DNA from: Pseudomonas laurentiana
GTDB lineage: Bacteria > Pseudomonadota > Gammaproteobacteria > Pseudomonadales > Pseudomonadaceae
Direction: 5' to 3'
DNA: 57,292 nucleotides
NCBI RefSeq assembly: GCF_014648275.1
Contig: NZ_BMQU01000024.1
Location: 1-57,292, forward strand
Shown here in pieces: positions 1-8,191 of this stretch. The notes under the pieces are model-generated. The model worked only from the letters and a program-made list of their open reading frames with translations. It searched no databases and was not told the DNA's origin. The stretch's first letter is position 1. Every line of letters begins with the position of its first letter. A program made the translations under genes and the position numbers.

Positions 1-99
1 CCCGGCGCTGAGGCCGACGTCTTCAACTGCCAGGGTATTGAGCGGAACGACCGCGATCTGCGGTTCGCGAGGGGGTGGCGTGGAGGTGGGACCGGTCAT
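1..99 (-). CDS. Partial gene after vgrG, probable T6SS cargo or adaptor (5' end only)
   Basis: The first 33 codons of a gene run off the left edge on the minus strand. The start ATG overlaps the vgrG stop codon in an ATGA junction, so translation is probably coupled to vgrG. The visible residues are proline- and threonine-rich at the N-terminus (MTGPTSTPPPREPQ) and show no signal peptide. Genes in this position after vgrG usually encode an effector, a PAAR protein or a chaperone/adaptor loading the VgrG tip; which of these applies cannot be seen here. Confidence 0.55.
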   Translation of the reverse strand, partial: MTGPTSTPPPREPQIAVVPLNTLAVEDVGLSAG

Positions 100-2846
100 G
101 AGGTGAGCTCATCCTGAGGCAGATTGCGGGCGGGTTTGACGTTTGTGATACCCGTTGAGAGTCCATTGGCAGTAAGGGGCAACACCCCATCAATGAACGG
201 TTTGAGCACACCGTTCTCCAGTGTTGGCAGTACCGGATCGAGCAGCCCCTGTACATCCGTCAACAACGACTCGAGTTCCGGTAGCGCCTGCGTCCACTGC
301 GGCTTTTCAACAATGCTGGGGTCTAACCAACTGCTCGACGGGTCTGGGCCGAACCGCACGCCTCCGGGACCTGCAGACGCTCCCGAAGCACCCATGAACC
401 CCATCTCATCAAGGCATCCCTTCAGCGGTTTACCCATCGCATCGGCCACCTCGAACCCGCCTGCCTTGATGCCTTGAAGGCTGGCATAGCGGTTGAAAAG
501 CTCGAGGCTGCCTGGAGCCGATACGGGCGCCCCAGGGAACGCAGCAACATTGGTTTTGGGGCTGATGAGGGCAAAGTTGCTGGCATGAGCGGCGTACTGG
601 CCGTTGGTGGTATGGGTGATACCCGCAGCGCTATAGGTGGTGGCACTGCCTCCCCCCTGAATCACCAGCTCAGTCTTGGCCTTCAGGGTGATGCGCTCAG
701 CGGTTGCAGTGACATTGAGCTTTGCCAACAGGTTGATGCTGTCCTTCAGGGCTCGTACATCGATATCACCGGAGGCAGCAACCAGGCGCCAACCGAGGCT
801 TTGCACGAACAGGCGCATACCTCGACTGGCACTGACCAGCAGGCGCTTGCCGATCGCCAGACTGGTGTGCTCCGTACTGCTGAGTGCCAGGTGCTCGCCT
901 GCGGCCAAGTGCATGGAGCCCGGTGTGGTCAGCGCGATGCCGGCAGGGCTGGCCAGCACCAGGTGCGGCTCGACAAACTCTGGAAATAGCTCACTGCCCT
1001 GAGTGGCTGCACCTCGCCCGGATACGCCTTGGTGCTGCCGCTGCAACGCCTTGGCGACTTCGTCCTGATCGCCATGTTCCTGCGCCTGCACATCGCGGGC
1101 TTGATCGGCAAAGCCATCCTGCTGGTCGCTGGCGGTGACCAGGCGCTCTACCGTCTCCGGCAGGTCGTTGTGGTGTTTGCTTTCATGTGGTCGCGGCTCC
1201 GTGGTCAGCAACAAGCCTGCGGCGGCGCGGACGGCACCGTGGCGATCAGTACGCAGCTCAAAGCCTTCCCCCCGCGGCTTACCGCCCGAGGGCCGGGGAT
1301 GGGTGAGGTAGCCCAGGTTCAGCGCACTGGCACCGTGGTCACTGCGCAGCGCAATACTGATTTCTCGGGTAGTGTCATCAATACGCAGCTCGTTGCTGCG
1401 GCTCCCCTTGTGCTCCTTGCTCTTGACCGTTGCGACGGTCTTGAAGTCAGGCAGCCGGTAAGGCGGCAGATGAACACCATGAAACAGACAACCGGTAACC
1501 AGCGGCCGATCAGGATCCCCCTCCTGGAAGCTGATCAATACTTCCATGCCAATGCGTGGCAACGAGATAGCCCCGAAACTCTGGCTGGCCCAGTTGGAGG
1601 CCACACGCATCCAGCAACTGGTGCGCTCGTTGGCCTGGCCTTCACGGTCCCAGAAAAACTGCACCTTCACTCGGCCATAAGCATCGCAATAGATCTCTTC
1701 ACCTTCGGGACCGGTAACGACTGCGCTCTGCGTACCGAGCAACCTCGGTTTGGGATGTTCAAGCGGTGGACGGAACGGGGCTTCCCAAGGCGTGGCGACG
1801 AAGTGATTACGGTAGCCCTGATGAAAACCGTCGGGCTCGGCCTCAAAATCACTGGCGATGGCTTCTTCAAGCACCTGAGGCTGACGGCCTTCATGGGTGA
1901 CTTCGGTCAACAGCCATAAGTCGTTCCAGGCCGGATTGCCATGCTTAGCCAGGCGCAGAAAGTGCCCGCAGGCCAACGAGGGCTGATCACTGTCGCCGTG
2001 CGCTTGCTGGTAATCACTGCGATGACGCTCCAGGGCACGCTTGGCCAACAGGGCGCCCTGCTTGTCCTGGTCGAACCGCCCTGGGTAGCCGTAGTCCTCG
2101 AGGTCCGGTCTGGCCTCGCTTTCGGCCTTGCCCCCACGTTCAAGGCGCGGTGTCTTGAAGTCGTAGTCACGCCGTGTGACGCGGCTGGTACGGGTTTCTA
2201 CCTGCAGGCCAAAGTGTTTGATGACGGGTTCGGCTGCAACCATGCCTGTATCAGGCTGGTAGGCCACAGGTGCAATAACCGGAAATACGGTCTGATCATC
2301 ACCAAACACCAGCATGTGCGCCTCGACGCTGTGCTGGAAGTGATAGTGCAAGCCAACCTCTTCACTCAAACGCTGGATGAAATGCAGGTCAGACTCGGCG
2401 TACTGAACGCAGTACTCGCGCTCGGGGTACACCGCACTCAGGTGAAACCGATAGGTGTTGCTGAAGATACCGTGCTCTTCAAGCACCTGGGCAATGATTT
2501 GCGGCACCGTCAGGTGCTGAAAAATGCGTTGGTTGATGCGGTGTGCCAAATAGGACAGTCGCGGTCGGAGGGTGATCTGATAGCGAGTCAGACGCTTGCC
2601 AGCATCACCCACGGCAACACGATAGATCTGCCCATGTATGCCATGCCCACTGGGTGAGTACTGCAAAAAGGCAAGTTTGTGCAACAGGCCCTCCAGATCG
2701 AGCGAGGGTCGTTCACTGACCAGTTCAAGCTCGAATTGGAAGGGCCGACTGATAGCCTCCTGCCCCTTGAAGGACAGCACCTGAAGGTCATGTTCCAGGC
2801 CCTCGATGGTCAGGCGGAAATGCGTTTGATTGGCCGGTGCGAACAT
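96..2846 (-). CDS. vgrG: Type VI secretion system tip protein VgrG
   Basis: This 916-residue protein forms the trimeric spike that caps the Hcp tube of the type VI secretion system. Order of parts: phage gp27-like region (about residues 5-380), gp5-like OB fold (about 400-500, with SCWMRVASNWAS and ISLPRIGMEVLISF typical of VgrG), DUF2345 beta-helix (about 640-790), then a C-terminal extension of about 120 residues. That extension begins with a segment of the form ELFNRYASLQGIKAGGFEV, resembling the small beta-sandwich modules that dock effectors. The chosen ATG has GGAGG nine bases upstream; an in-frame extension of 39 codons further upstream lacks such support. It lies 92 bp after hcp and overlaps the next gene by ATGA. 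Identification is secure; its cargo is not known. Confidence 0.95.
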   Translation of the reverse strand: MFAPANQTHFRLTIEGLEHDLQVLSFKGQEAISRPFQFELELVSERPSLDLEGLLHKLAFLQYSPSGHGIHGQIYRVAVGDAGKRLTRYQITLRPRLSYLAHRINQRIFQHLTVPQIIAQVLEEHGIFSNTYRFHLSAVYPEREYCVQYAESDLHFIQRLSEEVGLHYHFQHSVEAHMLVFGDDQTVFPVIAPVAYQPDTGMVAAEPVIKHFGLQVETRTSRVTRRDYDFKTPRLERGGKAESEARPDLEDYGYPGRFDQDKQGALLAKRALERHRSDYQQAHGDSDQPSLACGHFLRLAKHGNPAWNDLWLLTEVTHEGRQPQVLEEAIASDFEAEPDGFHQGYRNHFVATPWEAPFRPPLEHPKPRLLGTQSAVVTGPEGEEIYCDAYGRVKVQFFWDREGQANERTSCWMRVASNWASQSFGAISLPRIGMEVLISFQEGDPDRPLVTGCLFHGVHLPPYRLPDFKTVATVKSKEHKGSRSNELRIDDTTREISIALRSDHGASALNLGYLTHPRPSGGKPRGEGFELRTDRHGAVRAAAGLLLTTEPRPHESKHHNDLPETVERLVTASDQQDGFADQARDVQAQEHGDQDEVAKALQRQHQGVSGRGAATQGSELFPEFVEPHLVLASPAGIALTTPGSMHLAAGEHLALSSTEHTSLAIGKRLLVSASRGMRLFVQSLGWRLVAASGDIDVRALKDSINLLAKLNVTATAERITLKAKTELVIQGGGSATTYSAAGITHTTNGQYAAHASNFALISPKTNVAAFPGAPVSAPGSLELFNRYASLQGIKAGGFEVADAMGKPLKGCLDEMGFMGASGASAGPGGVRFGPDPSSSWLDPSIVEKPQWTQALPELESLLTDVQGLLDPVLPTLENGVLKPFIDGVLPLTANGLSTGITNVKPARNLPQDELTS

Positions 2847-2938
2847 CCAATGTTCCTCCGTCAGCGGTATCGGCAGCGCCAGGCAGTGCGCAACGAACGG
2901 CCTGGGGGCCGCCCGCTGCGCAGTAAGATCAATCAGCC

Positions 2939-3457
2939 TTAGCCAGCAACCGGCACGCGCCAATCATCAGAACCGGAGGTACCCGAAACCTCATGCGTCC
3001 AAGTGATCTTGCGGTAGGTGAAATGCACGTCTTGCAGATGCGTGAAATGCGCGTTGCCCGGGTCCTGGCAGTTGTGCATGTAGTCCTTGATGTCGACGAT
3101 GATCGCGTCTTCCAGGGTGGTGGTGTAGTAGTGCTCCTGGGTGCCGGCCGCCGAGGTGCGGTACCACTTGACCTCGACCTTTCTGAGCACTTCGCCGGAC
3201 GTCAGAGCGGCCAGCAGCAGCGGCGAAGCCTTATCGAACACTTTGGTGACGACCGCCGGCTTGTGCACGCGCTGACCTGTAGGTTGGCCAGATTGCGGGT
3301 CACGGGGAATGATCACTTCGTGCTGGAAGCCCTGAACCATGACCTCATGCTCATGACCTTCCTGGTAGGTGTTGCCGACGGAGTCTGCGGTAAAGGCACT
3401 GTCAGTGATCAAGCCTTGTTTGGTGCCCACGACGGACATGTATGCAGGAGTAGCCAT
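2939..3457 (-). CDS. hcp: Type VI secretion system tube protein Hcp
   Basis: The 172-residue protein is a member of the Hcp family, whose hexameric rings stack into the secreted inner tube. Family signatures are visible: the start MATPAYMSVVGTKQG, HEHEVMVQGFQHEVIIPRD near residues 36-54, VHKPAVVTKVFDKASP near 63-78, and VEVKWYRTSAAGTQEHYYT near 95-113. Length is normal and there is no C-terminal toxin fusion. The start is preceded by GGAAAA. No structural T6SS genes (tssA-M) are in the window, so this looks like an orphan or satellite hcp-vgrG island. A sigma-54 promoter candidate lies about 70 bp upstream. Confidence 0.95.
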   Translation of the reverse strand: MATPAYMSVVGTKQGLITDSAFTADSVGNTYQEGHEHEVMVQGFQHEVIIPRDPQSGQPTGQRVHKPAVVTKVFDKASPLLLAALTSGEVLRKVEVKWYRTSAAGTQEHYYTTTLEDAIIVDIKDYMHNCQDPGNAHFTHLQDVHFTYRKITWTHEVSGTSGSDDWRVPVAG

Positions 3458-3525
3458 TGGTATTTTCCTTGCTAAAAAGTCATTAAAACCGGGAGCAAAA
3501 TCCGCCCCGCGGCGAAATAACTACT

Positions 3526-3542
3526 GACAAGGATCGTGCCAA
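3526..3542 (-). promoter_or_regulatory. Sigma-54 (-24/-12) promoter for hcp-vgrG
   Basis: On the minus strand the sequence TTGGCACGATCCTTGTC matches the RpoN consensus (YTGGCACG, four bases, TTGCW) with a single mismatch (T for C in the -12 element). It lies about 70 bp before the hcp start codon. Sigma-54 control of hcp and vgrG genes is known in several Pseudomonas and Vibrio species. The sequence match is direct; use in the cell is inferred. Confidence 0.7.
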
Positions 3543-3623
3543 TTATTTTAAGTTATTCAAAATCAAACACTTACAGCTCAACCAACTAAAAACGATCATT
3601 TTTTATACAGGAAAACAGGAAAA

Positions 3624-3667
3624 AGTGCGCAAGAAGTTGCGCAGTGCTGCGCAACTTCTTGCGCACT
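3624..3667. promoter_or_regulatory. Perfect 20-bp inverted repeat, candidate activator site pair upstream of hcp
   Basis: Arm AGTGCGCAAGAAGTTGCGCA (3624-3643) is followed by the spacer GTGC and then by its exact reverse complement (3648-3667). Each arm is itself a near-palindrome, TGCGCAA-N4-TTGCGCA, so the element reads as two binding sites for a dimeric regulator placed head to head. It sits about 80-140 bp upstream of the sigma-54 promoter, the usual place for enhancer-binding protein sites. A simple transcription terminator is less likely, because no T run follows and no gene ends nearby. Confidence 0.6.
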
Positions 3668-3715
3668 CCTCTGTACACCAAGAAATACGTGGCTCATATA
3701 AATATATACACAGGG

Positions 3716-3724
3716 TTATCCACA
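3716..3724 (+). promoter_or_regulatory. Perfect DnaA box match
   Basis: TTATCCACA is an exact copy of the consensus DnaA-binding 9-mer, next to an AT-rich stretch (ATATAAATATATACA, about 3697-3711) and between two copies of the 20-bp palindromic element. A single 9-mer may occur by chance, and there is no replication gene here, so it is not an origin. A local regulatory role is possible. Confidence 0.35.
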
Positions 3725-3728
3725 TTTC

Positions 3729-3750
3729 AGTGCGCAACTTCTTGCGCACA
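3729..3750. promoter_or_regulatory. Third copy of the TGCGCAA-N4-TTGCGCA element
   Basis: GTGCGCAACTTCTTGCGCAC (3730-3749) repeats the unit found at 3624-3667, in the same orientation as its right arm, about 63 bp further from hcp. Three copies within 130 bp and none noticed elsewhere in the window argue for a local regulator-binding array. Confidence 0.6.
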
Positions 3751-3936
3751 ATAGCCTAAAGCCATCACGCAAAAAATGGGATTAACAGGTCGTCATCTAT
3801 CCGAGAAAAACATCGCCTGATGACCACACGGTTTGCAGCAATCAGGTCGTAGGAATTAACCCCGGCCACGCACGGAACGCGTAAAATGCCCGGCATCTTT
3901 GACACCGTGCCAAAGCGTCACCCGTAGGAACCCGCA

Positions 3937-4317
3937 ATGAAAATCGACAAGACCACCGCTATTGCCCGCCGCAACCAGCAATTGGGCACACCGGTGCTGA
4001 GCGCCGACAACTGCCTGTTTGCCGTGCTCGATCACAAGCGCAACATCTGGTGGTTTGATGTACCGGTGAAGCGCCTGCACACCGGCCTGGGTGACTGGAT
4101 CAACCTGTTGCTGCACACCCCGGAAAGCGATCAGCTGCAGCACCTGAAAGTGCCCACCAGCTTCCTGCGCACACGCCTGGAGGAAATGGAGGTGCGCAAT
4201 GCGCACAAGCGCCGCACGACTATCAGCCTGGCACTGAGCGCGGACCGCGATGCGTGGCTGCAGGATCAGCGTCCGGGCGGCAACAATGTCAGTTTCGCCC
4301 GGTTCCTGCAGAGCTGA
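3937..4317 (+). CDS. Conserved hypothetical protein, 126 aa
   Basis: A small soluble protein with no signal peptide or membrane segment. A possible motif is NIWWFDVPVKRL near residues 37-48, then a Leu-rich helix (DWINLLLHTPESDQLQHLKV) and a basic C-terminal third (NAHKRRTTISLAL). The start has AGGA nine bases upstream. It ends directly against the convergent cvfB gene with no space between the stop codons. The family is not recognised; codon use is normal for the host, so it appears to be a real resident gene. No function is proposed. Confidence 0.75.
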   Translation: MKIDKTTAIARRNQQLGTPVLSADNCLFAVLDHKRNIWWFDVPVKRLHTGLGDWINLLLHTPESDQLQHLKVPTSFLRTRLEEMEVRNAHKRRTTISLALSADRDAWLQDQRPGGNNVSFARFLQS

Positions 4318-5154
4318 TCAGACCCGTTCGATACGGTCGGCGTGAATCACGATCAGGCCGTCCTTGTACAAGGCACCAATGGCCTTCTTGAAGTTGCCTT
4401 TGCTGACCCCGAACAGATCACTGATGAGTTGCGGGTCGCTCTTGTCGCTGACCGGCAACACGCCATTGGCCGCCTTGAGCTTGTCGAGGATCAGGTCGTG
4501 CAGGCTGTTAACAGCCTGCTGACCTATTGGCTGCAGGCTGAGGGCGATCTTGCCGTCGCTGCGCAGTTCCTTGATGTAGCCCTTCTCCTGCTTGCCGGAA
4601 CGCAGGAACTTGAACACTTCGTTCTTGTGGATAAGGCCCCAGTGCTTGTTGTCGATGATCGCCTTGAAGCCCATGGGCGTCTCGCCGGCGACCAACAGAT
4701 CGACCTGCTGCCCCACCTTGTAGTTGGCCGGCACCTTGTCCAGGTAACGGTCCAGGCGTGAAGTCGCTGTAATACGGCGGGTGCGTTTATCCAAGTAGAC
4801 ATGCACCACGCAGTAATCGCCGGCGCGTAGCGGATGCTTTTCCTCGGAGTACGGCATCAACAGGTCCTTGGGCAGGCCCCAGTCGAGGAAAATGCCAATG
4901 CTGTTGATCTCGACCACCTTCAGGCTGGCGAACTCGCCAACCTGTACCTTGGGCTTCTCGGTGGTGGCGATCAGCTTGTCTTCACTGTCCAGATAGACGA
5001 AGACGTTGAGCCAATCTTCAACTTCAGTGGGCGTGTCCTTGGGGATGTAGCGATTGGGCAAGAGGATCTCGCCGTCTGCTCCACCGTCCAGGTACAGACC
5101 GAAGTCCGTATGCTTTACCACTTGCAAACTGTTGTAACGCCCAACTAAAGCCAT
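4318..5154 (-). CDS. cvfB: S1-like RNA-binding protein, CvfB family
   Basis: The 278-residue protein matches the CvfB/YitL family: three S1-type OB folds followed by a winged helix. The first S1-like unit starts at the N-terminus (MALVGRYNSLQVVKHTDFG, YLDGG), the second near residue 70 (VGEFASLKVVEINSIGIFLD), the third near 150 (VGQQVDLLVAGETPMGFKA). The C-terminal winged helix (DLFGVSKGNFKKAIGALYKD) binds nucleic acid in known structures. Family members affect virulence factor expression in Staphylococcus; the role in Pseudomonas is not established. The internal ATG at 5154 is chosen over an ORF 21 codons longer because GAGGAT precedes it and family members begin with MALVGR-type sequences. 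Confidence 0.85.
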   Translation of the reverse strand: MALVGRYNSLQVVKHTDFGLYLDGGADGEILLPNRYIPKDTPTEVEDWLNVFVYLDSEDKLIATTEKPKVQVGEFASLKVVEINSIGIFLDWGLPKDLLMPYSEEKHPLRAGDYCVVHVYLDKRTRRITATSRLDRYLDKVPANYKVGQQVDLLVAGETPMGFKAIIDNKHWGLIHKNEVFKFLRSGKQEKGYIKELRSDGKIALSLQPIGQQAVNSLHDLILDKLKAANGVLPVSDKSDPQLISDLFGVSKGNFKKAIGALYKDGLIVIHADRIERV

Positions 5155-5310
5155 GTCCGAAAATCCTCGTTGCGAGGCCGGTATTCTACACCTGAACCAG
5201 AGGCTCCGCCCGGTCACTGAAGGCCTCTTTCAACCGTTCGTACCCGCGAGCTCCGCAAGAGGGCCTGCCTGTTCTATAAAGAAATGGCACGCCCTTGCAA
5301 GGATCTGCTC

Positions 5311-6186
5311 ATGTACGCCCATTTGTCCAAGTACCTGCGCGCGCTCCTGCTGCCAGTACTCTGTGGTGTGTTGCTGGTAGCCTGCAACCGTATTGATCTG
5401 GCCTACCGCAACCTCGATATCCTCGTGCCCTGGTCGCTGAACGACTACCTGGACATGAGCCGTGAACAGAAAGCCTGGCTTAAACAGCGCCTCAAGACTC
5501 ACTTGAGCTGGCACTGCCGCACTCAGTTGCCGGGTTACCTTGAATGGCTTGATCGAGTAAAGACGATGGTGGCCAGCAATCAGGTGTCCGAGGTGCAATT
5601 GCAGGCTCGGACCAATGAAATCAAGCATGCCATCAACGATGTGGCCAAGCAGATTACGCCCTCGGCCGTAGAGTTGCTGCGCGCACTGGATGATGAACAG
5701 GTACGCGCCATGCGTGAGACGTTCGCCGAAGATATCCGCGAAAAACAGCAAATCTATGCCAGCACGCCATTCGATAAACAGGTCGCTCAACGGACCCGAC
5801 GCATGGAAAAGCGCCTGACGCCCTGGCTGGGTGAACTCAACTCACAACAGCAGTTGCGGGTCATGCAGTGGGCGAATTCACTGGGCGCACGAGGTAACGC
5901 CTGGATCACCAACCGCGCGCAATGGCAGGCGCAATTCAGTGCAGCCGTGGAACAACGCCGGTCAGCAACCTTTCCAGAGCACCTGGAGCGCTTGCTGATC
6001 GACCGGGAAAGCGTCTGGACACCCGAGTACCGCCAGGCCTACCAACAGAACGAAGCCGCGACCCGCAGCCTGTTGGTCGACCTGATGGCTCAAAGCAGCC
6101 CCTATCAGCGGCAGCACCTGGAGAAAAAGCTGGCGCAGGTGCAACAGGATTTCAGCCAGCTCAAATGCCTGAAAGCAGGCGCCTGA
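5311..6186 (+). CDS. DUF6279-type lipoprotein
   Basis: A lipoprotein signal peptide is clear: a basic start, a hydrophobic run and the lipobox LVAC with the acylated Cys at residue 25. The mature part is largely alpha-helical and rich in Gln, Arg and Trp (DYLDMSREQKAWLKQRLKTH), matching the DUF6279 family of proteobacterial periplasmic lipoproteins of unknown role. The start at 5311 has AAGGAT eight bases upstream, and an upstream in-frame start would add nine residues before the signal peptide. It is convergent with aceK and the stops are one base apart. Confidence 0.8.
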   Translation: MYAHLSKYLRALLLPVLCGVLLVACNRIDLAYRNLDILVPWSLNDYLDMSREQKAWLKQRLKTHLSWHCRTQLPGYLEWLDRVKTMVASNQVSEVQLQARTNEIKHAINDVAKQITPSAVELLRALDDEQVRAMRETFAEDIREKQQIYASTPFDKQVAQRTRRMEKRLTPWLGELNSQQQLRVMQWANSLGARGNAWITNRAQWQAQFSAAVEQRRSATFPEHLERLLIDRESVWTPEYRQAYQQNEAATRSLLVDLMAQSSPYQRQHLEKKLAQVQQDFSQLKCLKAGA

Positions 6187-6187
6187 C

Positions 6188-7909
6188 TCACGCTTCGCGG
6201 CATTTGCGGCGGTACGGGAAGACGTCGATCACTTTGCCCGCACGGATCGCTTCCTGCAGGCCTTTCCAGTAATCGGCATCATAGAGTTCGCCATGCAGTT
6301 GGCTGAACAGGCGACGCTGGGCACTGTCGGCAAACAGGAACGGCGGAAACTCTTCAGGGAATACATCCAGCGGACCAATGGAATACCAGGGCTCAGAGGC
6401 CATCTCATCCTCAGGGAAGCGCGGCGGCGGGATGTAACGGAAATTGACCTCGGTCAGAAAGCAGATTTCATCGTAGTCGTAGAACACCACCCGGCCATGA
6501 CGCGTCACGCCAAAGTTTTTCAGCAGCATGTCACCCGGAAAAATGTTCGCCGCCGCCAACTGCTTGATGGCCAGACCGTAATCCTCCAACGCTTCACGCA
6601 CCTGGGCATCGTTGGCATTTTCCAGGTAGAGGTTGAGCGGGGTCATGCGTCGCTCAGTCCAGCAGTGGCGAATCAGTACGGTATCCCCATGCACCTCGAC
6701 GGTAGACGGCGCCACCTCCAGCAGTTCAGCCAGGCACTCGGGCTCGAATTTACTCAGTGGGAAGCGAAAATCGGCAAACTCCTGGGTGTCGGCCATGCGC
6801 CCGACACGATCGACACTCTTCACCAGGCGGTACTTCTCGATCACCGTGGCCCGATCGACACTCTTGGAGGGCGAGAATCGGTCCTTGATGATCTTGAACA
6901 CCGTATTGAAGCCCGGCAGGGTAAACACGCTCATCACCATGCCACGCACCCCTGGCGCCATGATAAAGCGGTCGTCGGTGCTGGCCAGATGGTTGATCAG
7001 TGCCCGGTAGAACTCCGACTTTCCATGCTTGTAAAAGCCAATCGAGGTGTACAACTCAGCGATGTGCTTGCCCGGAAGAATACGTTTGAGAAAGCCCACG
7101 AACTCGGCGGGTACCGGTACATCCACCATGAAATATGAACGGGTAAAGGAGAAGATGATCGAAACGTCTGCCTCATCGGTGATCAATGCATCGATCTCGA
7201 TACCATGACCTTCACGGTGCAGCAGCGGGATCACCAAGGGCCATTGCTCATCCTGGGTAAAAATCCGTCCAACCAGATAAGCGCCCTTGTTGCGGTAGAG
7301 CACCGAGGAAAACAGCTCGACCTGAAGCTGCGGGTCCTTGCACACCCAATCCGGCAGGTTTTCACGCAGTTGCGCTTCAAGCCGCGCCAGATCGCCCCCC
7401 AGGTCTGCATAGGGCACGTCAAACGAGTACTCGGCAAAGATACGCGCAAGCATGTCCGCCAAATGCCCCTCAGGGCGGTAGATACGCGTTTGCGCTGCCC
7501 GCTCGTGACTACGCAGCGACGGTCGGGTGGTATGGATGAACATGCAACCATCGCTGATCAGGTCGTGGCTGAACAAGCTGCAGAAGATCGAGTTGTACCA
7601 GGTTTCGGAGAGCTCATCGTCCAATCGTGGGTCAATCAGGTTGATGTAGGCACTTTTGACCAATGGCCAATAGCCGACATCCAGTAGCACCTCATCGGTA
7701 AACGCCTGGTGCAGGCGCTGGCTGACCTCACTGACCTTGTCTTCGTAAAGGTTGATCCGTGCCGCCGAAGCGCTTTGCGTTTGCTGCCACTGGGCCTGTT
7801 CAAAACGACTGCGGGCACCGTCGGTAATACAACGGAAATGCTCACGGTAGTCGTCGAAACCTTCGAGGATCATCCGGGCAATATCAGCGGCCGGCCATGG
7901 CTGGGGCAT
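6188..7909 (-). CDS. aceK: Isocitrate dehydrogenase kinase/phosphatase AceK
   Basis: The 573-residue protein matches AceK over its full length (E. coli 578). AceK phosphorylates isocitrate dehydrogenase and thereby diverts isocitrate into the glyoxylate shunt during growth on acetate or fatty acids; the same active site removes the phosphate. Recognisable segments include [20 protein letters not shown] with the ATP-binding loop (about residue 320) and the catalytic stretch [20 protein letters not shown] with YDYDEI (about 460-485). The start has GAGG seven bases before ATG. Unlike in enterics it is not next to aceA or aceB, which is usual in Pseudomonas. Confidence 0.96.
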   Translation of the reverse strand: MPQPWPAADIARMILEGFDDYREHFRCITDGARSRFEQAQWQQTQSASAARINLYEDKVSEVSQRLHQAFTDEVLLDVGYWPLVKSAYINLIDPRLDDELSETWYNSIFCSLFSHDLISDGCMFIHTTRPSLRSHERAAQTRIYRPEGHLADMLARIFAEYSFDVPYADLGGDLARLEAQLRENLPDWVCKDPQLQVELFSSVLYRNKGAYLVGRIFTQDEQWPLVIPLLHREGHGIEIDALITDEADVSIIFSFTRSYFMVDVPVPAEFVGFLKRILPGKHIAELYTSIGFYKHGKSEFYRALINHLASTDDRFIMAPGVRGMVMSVFTLPGFNTVFKIIKDRFSPSKSVDRATVIEKYRLVKSVDRVGRMADTQEFADFRFPLSKFEPECLAELLEVAPSTVEVHGDTVLIRHCWTERRMTPLNLYLENANDAQVREALEDYGLAIKQLAAANIFPGDMLLKNFGVTRHGRVVFYDYDEICFLTEVNFRYIPPPRFPEDEMASEPWYSIGPLDVFPEEFPPFLFADSAQRRLFSQLHGELYDADYWKGLQEAIRAGKVIDVFPYRRKCREA

Positions 7910-8191
7910 ACAAGAACCTCGGTGTGATGGATAAAGCCTGAGCTTAGGTCAGTCTCCTGCAGGACGAAAAGACTCCTCGCCCCGATACTTCGGCCAAAAG
8001 GTAGCAAATAGACCTGAAGCGGTACGCCTGTGTACGGCCTATGCCAACGCATTACCACGTGGCGGACCACGCTACTGCACCCGGCACGCGCGAACGACAT
8101 GATCCGTTCCGAAATACAGCGCAAGAAACAGAGCGAGACCATTGACCATTTACCGTAAACTCGCGGCCCGCACCAAGGACCGGAGACCCTC

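Larger units (their letters stand above)
3458..3936. other. Intergenic region between hcp and the 126-aa gene
   Basis: This 479-bp gene-free stretch is clearly AT-richer than its surroundings. It carries the sigma-54 promoter, the three palindromic elements and the DnaA box listed separately. The part from 3760 to 3930 should hold the promoter and leader of the rightward gene at 3937; no clear -35/-10 pair was identified. Confidence 0.6.

Noticed and set aside
1029-1919. Long plus-strand frame inside vgrG (296 codons)
   Set aside because: It lies wholly antisense to a clear vgrG gene; long antisense frames are expected in GC-rich coding DNA. The same holds for the long frames opposite ptrB, ydiJ-type, dapA and the YdgA-type gene.
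3624-3667. Palindrome upstream of hcp as a transcription terminator
   Set aside because: No gene ends next to it, no T run follows, and a third copy of its half-site nearby fits a regulatory role better.
3716-3724. DnaA box as evidence for a replication origin
   Set aside because: A single box with no dnaA, dnaN, parAB or repeat cluster around it.
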